From NCBI RefSeq assembly GCF_001894925.1, contig NZ_BCXD01000003.1, forward strand, positions 248,001 to 312,000: a stretch of DNA of 64,000 bases, read 5' to 3'. This DNA is from Rhodococcus rhodnii NBRC 100604 (GTDB lineage Bacteria; Actinomycetota; Actinomycetes; Mycobacteriales; Mycobacteriaceae). Each line of letters begins with the position of its first letter. Within the stretch, counting starts at the first letter, position 1. Positions 26,742 through 41,623 of the stretch are shown here, in pieces. The notes under the pieces are model-generated. The model was not told the DNA's origin. It searched no databases and saw only the letters and a list, made by a program, of their open reading frames with translations. The position numbers and the translations under genes are program-made.

Positions 26742-27362
26742 TCAGTCGCGGGCCGAGTCCTCGTCGCCGGTGGTCGCGTCCGGCCCGGTTTCGTTCGACT
26801 CCGCGCTACCCGTGTCCGTGCCGTTCGACTCCGTGCCGTTCGACTCCGTGCCGTTCGACTCCGCCTGTGCGGACTCGTCGCGTGCCGTCGCGGCCGCTGC
26901 CGCGCGCACCTGCGGCGCGAGCAGCACGATGCGGCCGAGGACGCCGTTGACGAAAGCGGGCGACTCGTCGGTCGAGAGCGCCTTCGCGAGCTCGACCGCC
27001 TCGTCCACCGCCACGACGGGCGGGACGTCCTCGGTGTGGAACAGCTCGTACACCGCGACGCGCAGGATGGCCCGGTCGACCGCGGGCAGGCGGTCGAGGG
27101 TCCAGTCCGTCAGATGCGACTCGATGACGGAGTCCACGCGGTCGAGATTGTCCGCGACACCGTCGACCAGCGTCAGCGCATAGGCCGGCACCGGAGTGAC
27201 GGTGTCGTCGCTGCGGGCCAGTTCGCCTCGCTCGCGAGCGAGGTCGGCGGCGTCGACGTCACGCGCCTCCGCCTCGAAGAGCAGGTCGACGGCACGCTTG
27301 CGTGCCTTGTGGCGGGCGCCCAGCTTCTTGTGGGGCGCCGCCTTCTTCTCGGAAGCGGACAC
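26742..27362 (-). CDS. nusB: Transcription antitermination factor NusB
   Basis: 206 residues, longer than the usual 140-160. NusB with S10 binds boxA of rRNA operons. Core helices: [64 protein letters not shown]. The extra C-terminal 55 residues are acidic and contain three exact ESNGT repeats; they look disordered. GTG 27362 directly abuts the efp stop with no spacer. Confidence 0.94.
   Translation of the reverse strand: MSASEKKAAPHKKLGARHKARKRAVDLLFEAEARDVDAADLARERGELARSDDTVTPVPAYALTLVDGVADNLDRVDSVIESHLTDWTLDRLPAVDRAILRVAVYELFHTEDVPPVVAVDEAVELAKALSTDESPAFVNGVLGRIVLLAPQVRAAAAATARDESAQAESNGTESNGTESNGTDTGSAESNETGPDATTGDEDSARD
26818..26862. repeat. Three exact 15-bp repeats in nusB
   Basis: GTGCCGTTCGACTCC repeated at 26818-26832, 26833-26847 and 26848-26862, in frame, encoding ESNGT units of the NusB tail. 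Copy number could vary by slippage without breaking the frame. Confidence 0.9.
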
Positions 27363-27926
27363 TCAGGAATTCACTCGCCCGAGGTAGGAGCCGTCGCGGG
27401 AGTCGACCTTGAGCTTGTCGCCGGTGTTGATGAACAGCGGGACCGAGATCTCTGCGCCCGTCTCAAGCGTCGCGGGCTTCGTGCCACCCGTCGAGCGGTC
27501 GCCCTGCAGGCCGGGATCGGTGTGCTGGACGACGAGTTCGACCGTCACCGGGAGCTCGACGAACAGCGGCGTTCCCTCGTGCGTCGCGACCTGGACCTCG
27601 GTGTTCTCGAGCAGGAACTTCGCGCCGGAACCGACGGTCTCCTCCGACATCGGGATCTGGTCGTAGGTGTCGCCGTCCATGAAGATGTAGTCGGTGCCGT
27701 CGTGGTAGAGGTACGTCATGTCGCGGCGGTCGACCGTCGCGGTCTCGACCTTCACACCCGCGTTGAAGGTCTTGTCGACGACCTTGCCCGACATCACGTT
27801 CTTGAGCTTCGTGCGAACGAAGGCCGGCCCCTTGCCAGGCTTGACGTGCTGGAACTCGACGATCGACCACAGCTGGCCGTCGATCTGCAGAACCAGGCCG
27901 TTCTTGAAATCACTGGTGGAAGCCAC
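27363..27926 (-). CDS. efp: Elongation factor P
   Basis: 187 residues, normal length, three OB-like domains. Relieves ribosome stalling at polyproline. The tip loop is [10 protein letters not shown] with the Lys at the position modified in other bacteria; in actinobacteria the Lys is known to work unmodified, and no epmA/epmB genes are in view. GTG 27926; SD-like GAGGAG upstream. Immediately followed by nusB. Confidence 0.96.
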   Translation of the reverse strand: MASTSDFKNGLVLQIDGQLWSIVEFQHVKPGKGPAFVRTKLKNVMSGKVVDKTFNAGVKVETATVDRRDMTYLYHDGTDYIFMDGDTYDQIPMSEETVGSGAKFLLENTEVQVATHEGTPLFVELPVTVELVVQHTDPGLQGDRSTGGTKPATLETGAEISVPLFINTGDKLKVDSRDGSYLGRVNS

Positions 27927-27999
27927 TTGCTTCGCGTCTCCTCGATGTACGTACGTCGGTGATGGGACTCGGGCGGGCCACCGTGGTCGGCCGCGCCGA

Positions 28000-28020
28000 G
28001 CGACGGGCAGTCCCCGTCGC
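28000..28020 (-). terminator. Candidate terminator after pepQ
   Basis: Perfect 8-bp arms GCGACGGG / CCCGTCGC around a five-base loop, 14 bases downstream of the pepQ stop, separating pepQ from efp. Confidence 0.5.
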
Positions 28021-28033
28021 GGGCGGTGTCCGG

Positions 28034-29125
28034 TCAGACGACCGTGAACTCCTTGGTGGTGAGCGTGAGCAGCTCGGGTTCGTCGTCGCGCACCACGAGC
28101 GTGTCCTCGATCCGCACACCGCCGCGGCCCTCGAAGTACACGCCGGGCTCGACGGTGACGGCCTCACCGACCGAAAGTGTACCGGTGCCGAGCTGGCCGA
28201 TTCCCGGCGCTTCGTGGATCTCGAGCCCGACGCCGTGCCCGAGACCGTGCAGGAACAGCTCACCGTGCCCGGCCTCGACGATCACGGCGCGCGCCGCCGC
28301 GTCGACGTCGCGCGCGAGGGCACCGGGTGCGAGCGCCGCGCGGCCCGCCGCCTGCGCGGCCGCGACGAGGTCGTACACCTCGCGCTGCCAATCAGCGGCG
28401 CGGCCCAGCACGTAGGTCCGCGTCATGTCGGAGTGGTAGCCACCGACCTCCGCGCCGAAGTCGAGTTTGACGAAGTCGCCGTCCGCGAGGACGGCATCCG
28501 TCGGCCGGTGATGCGGCACGGCGGAGTTCGCTCCGGCCGCGACGATGGTCTCGAACGAGATGCCGTTCGCGCCGTGGTCGAGCATGAGCGACTCGAGTTC
28601 GCGACCCACCTCGCGCTCGGTCCGCCCGGGCCGCAGTCCACCCCGCGCGATCAGGTCCGCGAGCGCGGCGTCGGCCGCGGCGCACGCGGCGCGTAGCTGC
28701 CCGACCTCGAACTCGTCCTTGATCATGCGCAACTGCTCGACGAGCCGGGGTGCGGGGACCAGCGGCACCGCACCAGGCAGGGCCTGCCACTGCTCCAGTT
28801 GCTCGACCGTCACGACGTGACTCTCGAAGCCGACGCTGTCGACGTTCTCGGCGACGGCGAGTTCGATCAGCGCCCGCGCGCTGCCGCGGGCGATCTCGAC
28901 CCGCAGCCCCGGCACCTGCTCCGCGATCTGCGTCACGTAGCGGCCGTCGGTGCACACGACGGTGCGGTCGTCACCGGCGCCGTCGACGAGCAGCGCGGCG
29001 TTCGACCCGGTGAATCCCGTCAGATACCGGATGTTGAGCAGATCGGTGACGAGGAGGCTCCGGACCCCGGCACCGTCGAGCAGAGCGCGCAGTCGGGCGC
29101 GGCGCGCGGCGTGATCGGCAGGCAT
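28034..29125 (-). CDS. pepQ: Xaa-Pro aminopeptidase/dipeptidase (M24B)
   Basis: 363 residues. Cleaves X-Pro bonds of peptides in the cytosol. N-terminal creatinase-like domain ([17 protein letters not shown]) and a C-terminal pita-bread fold with the dimetal ligands: [17 protein letters not shown] (two Asp), [13 protein letters not shown] (His), VEPGVYF and GGVRIEDT (Glu). PHHRPTD supplies the substrate His. ATG 29125 lies six bases after TAGGTT, so the transcript may be leaderless. Same position as Rv2535c. Confidence 0.94.
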   Translation of the reverse strand: MPADHAARRARLRALLDGAGVRSLLVTDLLNIRYLTGFTGSNAALLVDGAGDDRTVVCTDGRYVTQIAEQVPGLRVEIARGSARALIELAVAENVDSVGFESHVVTVEQLEQWQALPGAVPLVPAPRLVEQLRMIKDEFEVGQLRAACAAADAALADLIARGGLRPGRTEREVGRELESLMLDHGANGISFETIVAAGANSAVPHHRPTDAVLADGDFVKLDFGAEVGGYHSDMTRTYVLGRAADWQREVYDLVAAAQAAGRAALAPGALARDVDAAARAVIVEAGHGELFLHGLGHGVGLEIHEAPGIGQLGTGTLSVGEAVTVEPGVYFEGRGGVRIEDTLVVRDDEPELLTLTTKEFTVV

Positions 29126-29131
29126 TCCCTC

Positions 29132-29137
29132 AACCTA
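29132..29137 (-). promoter_or_regulatory. Candidate -10 element for leaderless pepQ
   Basis: TAGGTT on the minus strand, six bases before the pepQ ATG. Confidence 0.35.
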
Positions 29138-29191
29138 CTCGTGCGTGGACGCGCGCACTGCCCGGCGGTGTGCGCCGAGACACACACGAAG

Positions 29192-29197
29192 TACGCT
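29192..29197 (+). promoter_or_regulatory. Candidate -10 element for leaderless B-4DMT gene
   Basis: TACGCT, six bases before the ATG at 29204, in a compact divergent promoter shared with pepQ. Confidence 0.35.
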
Positions 29198-29203
29198 CCC
29201 TCC

Positions 29204-29866
29204 ATGACTTCCTGGGCGAAGAACGCCGCCGGGTCGACGGGCGGGTGGGCGAGCAGGCTGACGGCGTCGCGGTCGGCCGCGGACTCGCAGTCCTCGTGGC
29301 GGATCCGCGCGATCGGGATGACCGCCGTGCACGTCGTCGTACGTGTCCTGCTGGGGTTCGCGATCGTGCAGTGGCCGCTCCAGGGCGTCGTGTCGCGCAC
29401 GATCGGCTTCGTCGTCGTGATCGCCGTGGCGGCGTGGTGGGGGGTTCGGGACGCGCGCAGCGAGCCCGAGCTGCAGGACGACGAGAGTGCGCCCGTCGCC
29501 ACGATCGTGTGGCTGAAGGCCGCCGTCGTCACCGGATTCGCGAGCGGCCTGCTGTGCTGGCTGGTCACGCTGATCCCGGGGGTGCTCGCGACCCAGAACG
29601 GCCTGTTCTTCGAGCTGACGTCGGGGGCCGCGTTCACGATTCTCGCGGTGTTCCTGCCCGCCGTCGCCGCGGGCGGTCTCACCCGCCTGCTGCTACGCCT
29701 CAAGTCCCGTTCCGGCACGGACGACAACCGAACCGCCGCGGCGCCCGCCGATCACGACGACTCCACCGGCTACGACAGCGACGACGCGGCGACGTCCGTC
29801 ATCCCGCGCGTCGAGGATCCGCGCGACGCCCGTACCGACGACAGCGGGTGGTCGGCTCCGCGCTGA
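29204..29866 (+). CDS. Four-helix membrane protein (B-4DMT / Rv2536-like)
   Basis: 220 residues. Four hydrophobic segments: GMTAVHVVVRVLLGFAIV, IGFVVVIAVAAWWGV, AAVVTGFASGLLCWLVTL and FTILAVFLPAVAAGGL, followed by a charged C-terminal tail of about 50 residues. The family is named for resemblance to half of a drug/metabolite transporter; no substrate is known. Start ATG 29204 is supported by a -10 six bases upstream; an internal ATG at 29318 would drop only a polar N-terminus. Confidence 0.8.
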   Translation: MTSWAKNAAGSTGGWASRLTASRSAADSQSSWRIRAIGMTAVHVVVRVLLGFAIVQWPLQGVVSRTIGFVVVIAVAAWWGVRDARSEPELQDDESAPVATIVWLKAAVVTGFASGLLCWLVTLIPGVLATQNGLFFELTSGAAFTILAVFLPAVAAGGLTRLLLRLKSRSGTDDNRTAAAPADHDDSTGYDSDDAATSVIPRVEDPRDARTDDSGWSAPR

Positions 29867-29894
29867 CGTTCGCGTCCGCCGACCACCCCTGTTC

Positions 29895-32760
<2,866 letters not shown>

Positions 32761-32814
32761 GCATTCATCTTTCCATGAGCGCGCGGTGCGGCCCGCACGG
32801 GAGTCCCACCACGC

Positions 32815-33423
32815 TCACCACGGGCGCACGCACACCGCGACCAGCGTGCTCGCGCACATCGCGGGACCGTGCGGGACAGGCGTGCGCACCCCCGCCCGGC
32901 CGCGGGCGATCACGAACGCGAGGCCGACGGCGGCCGTCACGAGCGGGGCCGCGATCGCCGCGCCGACCCACTGTTCGGGTCCCGCGAGCATCGTCACTCC
33001 GCCGAGCGGTGCGGCGAGTTTGACGTCGCCGCCGCCCAGTCCGCCCGGCGCCGCGACGTGGACGACGAGATACGCACCGCCCAGCAGGCCGGCACCGAGC
33101 AGGACCGCCGTCGGGCGCGCGGACACCACGCCCGCGAGTGCGACCGCGGCCGCTCCCCCGAGCGTCAGCGCGTTCGGGAGCCGGCGCGACGCGAGATCGC
33201 ACACCGTGAGCACGACGCACCACGCCGCCAGCGGTGCCGTCGCCGCGGAGACCGTCAGCCCCCACGCCCCGACGACGAGGCCCGCTGCGGCACCGACCGA
33301 TTCCGCGACGAGAGGCGGCGGGACCGCGCCGGTCACCCGTGCCGCGTAGACACGTGACGCCCGGCCGATTCCGGCACCGGCGGCCAGAGCCACGGCGACC
33401 GTGGCGAGGGGCAGCGGATCCAT
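32815..33423 (-). CDS. Prepilin peptidase-like A24 aspartic protease (lone catalytic domain)
   Basis: 202 residues, about six to seven membrane segments. Both catalytic Asp motifs are present: VCDLASRRLPNALTL and GGLGGGDVKLAAPLGG. The N-terminal methyltransferase domain with its CxxC zinc site is missing, as in Rv2551c at the same place. No pilin or tad genes occur in the window, so its substrate lies elsewhere, probably Flp-type prepilins. Confidence 0.88.
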   Translation of the reverse strand: MDPLPLATVAVALAAGAGIGRASRVYAARVTGAVPPPLVAESVGAAAGLVVGAWGLTVSAATAPLAAWCVVLTVCDLASRRLPNALTLGGAAAVALAGVVSARPTAVLLGAGLLGGAYLVVHVAAPGGLGGGDVKLAAPLGGVTMLAGPEQWVGAAIAAPLVTAAVGLAFVIARGRAGVRTPVPHGPAMCASTLVAVCVRPW

Positions 33424-33465
33424 CCGCCGATCCTCACCCGCGGGCGGCGTGTGCCCGCCGCCCGA

Positions 33466-34329
33466 TCAGTGCTTCTGGGGATTGCCCAGGAGCTGTGGAT
33501 CGATTCCCGGGGTCGTGATCGCGGCCCGCATCGCCTCGCGCGGCGCGGGCATCCCCGTGAACTGCTCGACCTGGCCGTACGCCTGGTTGACGAGCATCGC
33601 GAGCCCGCCCACGAGAACCGCGCCGCTGCGCTCGGCCGCGGTGGCGAGCGGCGTGGGCCACGGATCGTAGATCGCGTCGAGCACGAACGGCGCACGGGCG
33701 AGCGCCGCGGCGACGGGGGCGGCGCCCACCGCGGGAACCGTGCTCACGAGCACAGCGGACGCCGCGCACCGCTCCGCGAGGTCCGGCGAGTCCATCGGCA
33801 CGAAGGTCGTGTCGAGGCCCGCTCCGGTACCGCACGCGAGGGTCGGCTCGGCGCGTCCGGCGTCGCGGGCCACGAGAGCGACCTCGCGCACGCCGAGCTC
33901 GGCGAGGGCGAGCAGAGCCGGACGCGCCGTGCCCCCCGCACCCACGACGACCGCGGCGCGGCCTGTCACGTCGCCGAGTCCGCCGTCGCGCAGCGCCCCG
34001 ATCACGCCGTCGATGTCGGTGCAGTCGGCACGCCAGCCCGTCGCGGTGCGCACGAGCGTGTTCGCCGAGCCCACCGCCACCGCGCGATCGGTCCGCTCGC
34101 TCGCGAACTCGAGCGCGGCGACCTTGCCCGGCATCGTCACCGAGAGACCGATCCACTCGTCGCCGAGCGACGCGACCAACTCGGGCAGGCGCGTGCCGTC
34201 GCATTCGATCCGCTCGTACGTCCAGCCACGGAGACCCAGGGCCGCGTACGCCGCCAGATGCAGTGCGGGCGAGCGCGAATGCTCGATGGGACTGCCGAGC
34301 ACCGCGGCACGGCGCCGTTCGTCCGTCAT
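33466..34329 (-). CDS. aroE: Shikimate dehydrogenase
   Basis: 287 residues. NADPH-dependent reduction of 3-dehydroshikimate. EHSRSPALHLAAYAALGL binds shikimate, VTMPGK holds the catalytic Lys, VVGAGGTARPALLAL is the nucleotide-binding turn, and MLVNQAYGQVEQFTG is the C-terminal signature. ATG 34329 with GGAG upstream; a longer in-frame extension is not family-like. 20 bases after mltG. Confidence 0.94.
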   Translation of the reverse strand: MTDERRRAAVLGSPIEHSRSPALHLAAYAALGLRGWTYERIECDGTRLPELVASLGDEWIGLSVTMPGKVAALEFASERTDRAVAVGSANTLVRTATGWRADCTDIDGVIGALRDGGLGDVTGRAAVVVGAGGTARPALLALAELGVREVALVARDAGRAEPTLACGTGAGLDTTFVPMDSPDLAERCAASAVLVSTVPAVGAAPVAAALARAPFVLDAIYDPWPTPLATAAERSGAVLVGGLAMLVNQAYGQVEQFTGMPAPREAMRAAITTPGIDPQLLGNPQKH

Positions 34330-34349
34330 GCGGGGACTCCGTTCACCGA

Positions 34350-36029
34350 TCAGCGTCCACTGTCGAGGATCCCGGCGTCGAGCGCATGACGCGTGTTGTC
34401 GAGATGGAGGTTGTAGTCGTGCGTGAACAGAGTCGTGCCCTGCGCGTCGATCGTCACGAAGTACAGCCAGTCCCCCGGCTCGGGATTCTCCGCCGCCTGC
34501 AGCGCCTCGATGCTCGGCGACGCGATCGGCGTCGCGGGCAGTCCGGCGCTCGCATACGTGTTCCACGGCGTGATCTCGGCGCGGTCGTCGTCCGTCGTCG
34601 CGAGTTCGGTGGTGTCGAGGGCGTAGTTCACCGTCGAGTCGAACTGCAGCGGCTGTCCCACCTCGAGCCGGTTGACGATGACGCGCGAGACCTTCGCGAA
34701 GTCGCCCGGCATCGACTCGCGCTCGATGAGCGACGCCGAGATCAGCAGATCGTACGGCGACATCGCGACCGAGTCGCCGGCACTGCGCAGGCCGGTCTCC
34801 TCGTAGCGCTCGGCGCTCGACGTGACCAGATGGGCGAGGATCTCGGTGGGCGAGGCAGTGGGATCGAAATCCCAGCTTCCGGCCGCGATGAGGCCCTCGA
34901 GCTGACGCACCCGGTCGGGAACGGTCGCGACACGATCCATCGCCCAGTCCGGAACCCCCAGAGCCACAGGGTCACCCGAACCCGCGGCGTCGAGTTCGTC
35001 GCGCGTGATGCACGATTCGGCACCGGAATCTCCGACGCAGCTCGCCTCGGAGATGAGGGTGTAGATGCCCTTCTTCACGGCGCCCGTCTGCACGTCGGCG
35101 CTGTCGTGGAGCTGGCGCCCCTCGGAGATGATGATCTGCCCGACGCGCGACTCCGGATCGGCGAGCAGCTCCACGGCCTCGCTCGCGGGAATCGTCGTGG
35201 GAATCGAGTAGAAGCCGGGCTGCAGGGCGTTCATCGATTCGCTCGCGAGCGCCGCGCGGTAGAACGCCGCACTGCTCGCGACGACGCCGTTGTCCGCCAT
35301 CTCGACCGCGACCTGTTCGGCGGTGTCGCCGGGATGGACGCGAATGACGGTGTCCGCCCCCGCCTCTCCTGCCGCGAAATCGGCCGGATCGTCGCCGAAG
35401 AAGGCACGGCCGCCCACCATGACGAGTCCGGCACCGATGACGAGGATCAGGACGGCGGCAAGGCCACCGACGACCTTCCCCCGCCGGCGGCGGGTGGAGG
35501 TACGGCGGGCGGCGCGGCCGCCCACCGCGGCGGGCGCGGCGCGATCGGAGCCGTCGTCCCAGTCGTCGTCGGGATCGAACTCGTCGCGCGCGGGTTCGTC
35601 TCGCTCGAATTCGTCGCGCGCGTACCCGGTGTCGACCGCATCGGGGTCGTACGGGGCGTGGCCGTACTCGTCGCCCTCGTAGCCGTGCCCCTCGTACGCG
35701 CCGGCGGCGTATCCGTCGTGCGAGTCGGGCATGTCGTCGCGGTATGCGGGGATCACCTGCGTCTCGTCGTTCGCGAAGCGCTCCGGATCGTCGCGGCGTG
35801 CGTCGTACTCGTACTCGTACGGCTCACCGGCATCGCCGTGACGAGCATCGCCGTACTCATGATCCCCGTACTGCTGATCCCCGTACTGATGATCCTCGTA
35901 CCGATGATCCCCGTACTGCTGATCCCCATGGCGAGGAGTCTCGTCCGGATTCTCGTCGCGCCGATAGGGATTCCAGCCGGAGTCGCCGCCCCGGCGGCCG
36001 TGGTCACCCATCGGTGGCCCCCCGCTCAC
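34350..36029 (-). CDS. mltG: Endolytic murein transglycosylase (MltG/YceG)
   Basis: 559 residues. Cleaves nascent glycan strands at the membrane and so sets strand length. A cytoplasmic N-terminal region of about 190 residues is highly acidic with five GDxxY-type pentapeptide repeats; a membrane helix (VVGGLAAVLILVIGAGLVMV) follows, then a LysM-like subdomain (HPGDTAEQVAVEMADNGV) and the catalytic domain with ASLIERES (catalytic Glu) and NTYASAGLPATPI. The long tail is typical of mycolic-acid bacteria but the repeats are specific. Starts: GTG 36029 or ATG 36011. Confidence 0.93.
   Translation of the reverse strand: MSGGPPMGDHGRRGGDSGWNPYRRDENPDETPRHGDQQYGDHRYEDHQYGDQQYGDHEYGDARHGDAGEPYEYEYDARRDDPERFANDETQVIPAYRDDMPDSHDGYAAGAYEGHGYEGDEYGHAPYDPDAVDTGYARDEFERDEPARDEFDPDDDWDDGSDRAAPAAVGGRAARRTSTRRRRGKVVGGLAAVLILVIGAGLVMVGGRAFFGDDPADFAAGEAGADTVIRVHPGDTAEQVAVEMADNGVVASSAAFYRAALASESMNALQPGFYSIPTTIPASEAVELLADPESRVGQIIISEGRQLHDSADVQTGAVKKGIYTLISEASCVGDSGAESCITRDELDAAGSGDPVALGVPDWAMDRVATVPDRVRQLEGLIAAGSWDFDPTASPTEILAHLVTSSAERYEETGLRSAGDSVAMSPYDLLISASLIERESMPGDFAKVSRVIVNRLEVGQPLQFDSTVNYALDTTELATTDDDRAEITPWNTYASAGLPATPIASPSIEALQAAENPEPGDWLYFVTIDAQGTTLFTHDYNLHLDNTRHALDAGILDSGR
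35851..35925. repeat. Five 15-bp repeats in the mltG N-terminal region
   Basis: Units at 35851, 35866, 35881, 35896 and 35911, each ending GATCC, with a few substitutions. They encode GDQQY/GDHRY/EDHQY-like pentapeptides. In-frame length variation between strains is likely. Confidence 0.85.
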
Positions 36030-36123
36030 GTGTGTTCGCCCCGATCGCTGCGGACTCGACCGTTCCGTCCTCGCCCACGCCGTCCGGCGCGAGTTGCGTG
36101 TTCACCGAGCCCACTGCGCTCAC
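36004..36123 (-). CDS. Possible 39-residue small protein between ruvX and mltG
   Basis: GTG at 36123 has GGAGGGA nine bases upstream, and the frame (VSAVGSVNTQLAP to ERGATDG) runs to a TGA overlapping the mltG start region. No similarity is recognised. It may be a real small protein, a translational coupler for mltG, or chance in a GC-rich gap. Confidence 0.25.
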   Translation of the reverse strand: MSAVGSVNTQLAPDGVGEDGTVESAAIGANTRERGATDG

Positions 36124-36140
36124 CGATCCCACTCCCTCCG

Positions 36141-36623
36141 TCAGTCGGGCCGCGTTCGCGACCTCTCGTCGAGCCACGCCTGCAGGATCGCGACGGCGGC
36201 GGCCTGATCGATGACCGATCGCTGTCCCCGTGCCGTCACTCCGCTCTCGCGGAGGGCGCGCGACGCACTCACCGTAGTGAGGCGCTCGTCGGCGAGTCGA
36301 ACCGGGACCGGATCGACGACGCGGGCGAGTCGCTCGGCGAACGCGATCGCGGCGTCGGCCGAGGTCCCCTGGCGTCCCTTCAGCGTCCGGGGCAGGCCGA
36401 CGACGACCTCCACGGCCTCGTACTCCTCGACGATCGCGGCGAGGCGTCGCAGATCCGGTGCCGCCAGGCCGCGCTCGCGTGAGCGCGGGACCGTCTCGAC
36501 GGGCGTCGCGAGGATGCCGTCGGGGTCGCTCGACGCGACACCGATGCGCACGGAACCGACGTCGATCGCGATGCGCCGGCCGCGGCCCGGGTCGTCCACC
36601 CCGGGCCGGTCGGGTTCCGGCAC
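36141..36623 (-). CDS. ruvX: Putative pre-16S rRNA nuclease / Holliday junction resolvase-like
   Basis: 160 residues, RNase H-like fold. [16 protein letters not shown] (first Asp), [26 protein letters not shown] and [16 protein letters not shown] carry the acidic site. YqgF in E. coli matures the 16S rRNA 5' end; roles in recombination are less certain. GTG 36623 begins two bases after alaS. Confidence 0.93.
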   Translation of the reverse strand: MPEPDRPGVDDPGRGRRIAIDVGSVRIGVASSDPDGILATPVETVPRSRERGLAAPDLRRLAAIVEEYEAVEVVVGLPRTLKGRQGTSADAAIAFAERLARVVDPVPVRLADERLTTVSASRALRESGVTARGQRSVIDQAAAVAILQAWLDERSRTRPD

Positions 36624-36625
36624 GC

Positions 36626-39292
<2,667 letters not shown>

Positions 39293-39397
39293 TGAAACGG
39301 TCCTTGTTCTCCGGTCGCGGGCATCTGGTCGCGAGAAGGTCCCCCTCGGCGGCGAGGCATGCGAAGGGGCGTGCGGGTCACACACGCGCCGTCCAGC

Positions 39398-40057
39398 TTA
39401 ACCGCCGGACGCCACCTCTCCCGCGCGGGCGTGGCCGAGCACACCGAAGCCCTCGGGCAGCCCGGATCGGCCGGTCAGCGCGAACAACACGGTGCGGGCC
39501 TCACCCGCGCGGACCGCGATCTCCCCGGCGAGGGCGAGGGCGCTGTCGGCGACCGGCGTCGGCAGAGCGGCCTCGACATCCGCGGCCGTCGCGATGTCGA
39601 GCGTGTGGACGGCGAGCTCGAACGTGCGAGTCCGCAGGTACTCCGACACCCGCATTCCGCCGACGGGAGTGGCCACGATCCAGTCGTCGTCGAGCCGCTG
39701 CAAGGTCTCGCACGCGTGACGGTGATGCTCGCGCAACCGCGCGACGGGATCGGCGCCGAGCGCTCGCCCCGCGGTCACGCCGCGGCGCACGGTGTCCGGC
39801 GACTGCGCACGATCGGCGATCGCGGCGTAGTAGTCCGCGGCGGACTCGATGTCGACGCGGGACGCCGGCGTCCCGCAGTACGTCACGACGGTGCTGAGCG
39901 ACCGGCCCGCGTGCCCGACGAGCGAGCGCATCGACCACTCGCCGAGGCCGGGCACGTCCCATCCGTCGTGCGGGAGGCGCTCGACGGTGGCGACGAGGGT
40001 CGCCGCGGCCGAGCAGAAGGGATCGAACGCCGAGTGCAACGTGGGATGTACCGCCAT
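39398..40057 (-). CDS. Maleylpyruvate isomerase family mycothiol-dependent enzyme (DinB-like)
   Basis: 219 residues. Four-helix DinB/MDMPI fold: WDVPGLGEWSMRSLVGHAGR with a metal His, then ELAVHTLDIATA with another conserved His. The fold uses mycothiol as cofactor where known, consistent with an actinobacterial host; the substrate of this member is unknown. ATG 40057 behind GAAAGG. Its stop codon overlaps a candidate -10 for alaS. Confidence 0.85.
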   Translation of the reverse strand: MAVHPTLHSAFDPFCSAAATLVATVERLPHDGWDVPGLGEWSMRSLVGHAGRSLSTVVTYCGTPASRVDIESAADYYAAIADRAQSPDTVRRGVTAGRALGADPVARLREHHRHACETLQRLDDDWIVATPVGGMRVSEYLRTRTFELAVHTLDIATAADVEAALPTPVADSALALAGEIAVRAGEARTVLFALTGRSGLPEGFGVLGHARAGEVASGG

Positions 40058-40090
40058 GTCGTCGCCTTTCGCCGAACCGGCTCCCCACTG

Positions 40091-41488
40091 CTACCCGCGG
40101 CGCCGGCCGATACCGCGCACGATCGCGCGCAGCCGATCGAGTCGTTCCCCGATCGCGCGTTCCACACCGCGACCGGTCGGCTCGTAGTAGTCCACGCCGA
40201 CGAGTTCGTCGGGCGGATACTGCTGCTCGAGGACGCCGTCGGGGTGGTCGTGGGGGTACCTATAGCCTACGGCGTTTCCCAGGCCCGCGGCCCCGGCGTA
40301 GTGCCCGTCACGCAGATGCGGCGGCACCGCCCCCGACTTCCCCGCAGCGACGTCGCTCATCGCGGCGCCGATCGCGGCGACGACGCCGCTCGATTTCGGG
40401 GCGGTCGCGAGATGGATGGTCGCCTGGGCCAGCGCGAGCCGCGCCTCGGGCATGCCGATGAGCTGCACGGCCTGTGCCGCTGCCGTCGCCGTCTGCAGTG
40501 CCGACGGATCGGCCATGCCGATGTCCTCCGACGCGTGGACGACGAGACGGCGCGCGATGAAGCGCGGGTCCTCCCCCGCGGTGATCATGCGAGCGAGATA
40601 GTGCAGCGCGGCGTCGACGTCGGACCCGCGGATCGACTTGATGAACGCGCTGACGACGTCGTAGTGCTGGTCGCCGTCGCGGTCGTAGCGCACCGCGACC
40701 TTGTCGACGCTCGCCTCGACCGTCGCGAGATCCAGCACGGCGTCGCCGTCTCCCGCCGCGGCCAGCGCGGTTCCGGCCGCGGCCTCGAGTGCGGTGAGCG
40801 CGCGCCGGGCGTCGCCGGATGCGAGCCGCACGAGATGCGCGAGCGCGTCGTCGTCCACCGTGAGCGCACCGCCGAGGCCGCGCTCGTCGACGCGGGCGCG
40901 TTCGAGCAGCGCGGCGATGTCGTCGTCGCCGAGCGGCTGGAGCTGCAGCACGAGCGAGCGCGAGAGCAGCGGCGAGACCACGGAGAACGACGGATTCTCC
41001 GTCGTCGCCGCGACGAGCAGGACGATCCGGTTCTCGACGGCCGCGAGCAGTGCGTCCTGCTGCGTCTTGGAGAACCGGTGCACCTCGTCGATGAACAGGA
41101 CCGTCTGCTCGCCCGACAGCAGGCGGCGGCGCGCGAGGTCGATGACGCCGCGCACCTCCTTGACACCCGCGGACAGCGCCGAGAGCGCCTCGAAGCGGCG
41201 GCCCGTCGCACCGGAGATCAGCGACGCGAGCGTCGTCTTCCCGGTGCCGGGCGGGCCGAAGAGGATCACGGAGGCCGCGCCCGATCCCTCGACGAGCCGT
41301 CGCAGCGGCGCACCGGGACCGAGCAGATGCTGCTGGCCGACGACCTCGTCGAGCGTGCTCGGCCGCATCCGGACGGCGAGCGGCGCGCCGGCCGGGACCC
41401 GGTCGCCGCGCGGGGGTGCGGCGTCGGCGCTCGCTTCCGTCGCGGCGCCGTCGCCGAGCAGGTCGTCTCCGCCGAACAGATCCTCCAC
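40091..41488 (-). CDS. rarA: Replication-associated recombination protein A (MgsA AAA+ ATPase)
   Basis: 465 residues. Acts at stalled forks with SSB. Walker [17 protein letters not shown], Walker [19 protein letters not shown], sensor 1 AATTENPSF, and the C-terminal tetramerisation part ([21 protein letters not shown] split by motif, YRYPHDHP). GTG 41488 is chosen because TAGCGT ends seven bases before it, implying a leaderless start, and the length then matches the M. tuberculosis homologue; an upstream in-frame start at 41629 gives a non-conserved extension. Confidence 0.93.
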   Translation of the reverse strand: MEDLFGGDDLLGDGAATEASADAAPPRGDRVPAGAPLAVRMRPSTLDEVVGQQHLLGPGAPLRRLVEGSGAASVILFGPPGTGKTTLASLISGATGRRFEALSALSAGVKEVRGVIDLARRRLLSGEQTVLFIDEVHRFSKTQQDALLAAVENRIVLLVAATTENPSFSVVSPLLSRSLVLQLQPLGDDDIAALLERARVDERGLGGALTVDDDALAHLVRLASGDARRALTALEAAAGTALAAAGDGDAVLDLATVEASVDKVAVRYDRDGDQHYDVVSAFIKSIRGSDVDAALHYLARMITAGEDPRFIARRLVVHASEDIGMADPSALQTATAAAQAVQLIGMPEARLALAQATIHLATAPKSSGVVAAIGAAMSDVAAGKSGAVPPHLRDGHYAGAAGLGNAVGYRYPHDHPDGVLEQQYPPDELVGVDYYEPTGRGVERAIGERLDRLRAIVRGIGRRRG

Positions 41489-41495
41489 GGCGTCG

Positions 41496-41501
41496 ACGCT
41501 A
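41496..41501 (-). promoter_or_regulatory. Candidate -10 element for leaderless rarA
   Basis: TAGCGT on the minus strand, seven bases before the rarA GTG. Confidence 0.35.
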
Positions 41502-41623
41502 CCGGGTCGCGGCGACGGTCCACTCGTGCCGCTGTGGTGACGACGTGCCGAACGACCGGTGAACTTCCCGGTCGTGGGCGATCCGTCCTGGACACACGAC
41601 CGGTTCACTGCTGGAATCACCGC

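Noticed and set aside
35851-35925. CRISPR-like short repeats
   Set aside because: Repeats are contiguous, in frame and coding for MltG pentapeptides; no spacers.
39293-39397. T-box leader for alaS
   Set aside because: About 100 bases with no T-box sequence or terminator/antiterminator pair recognised.
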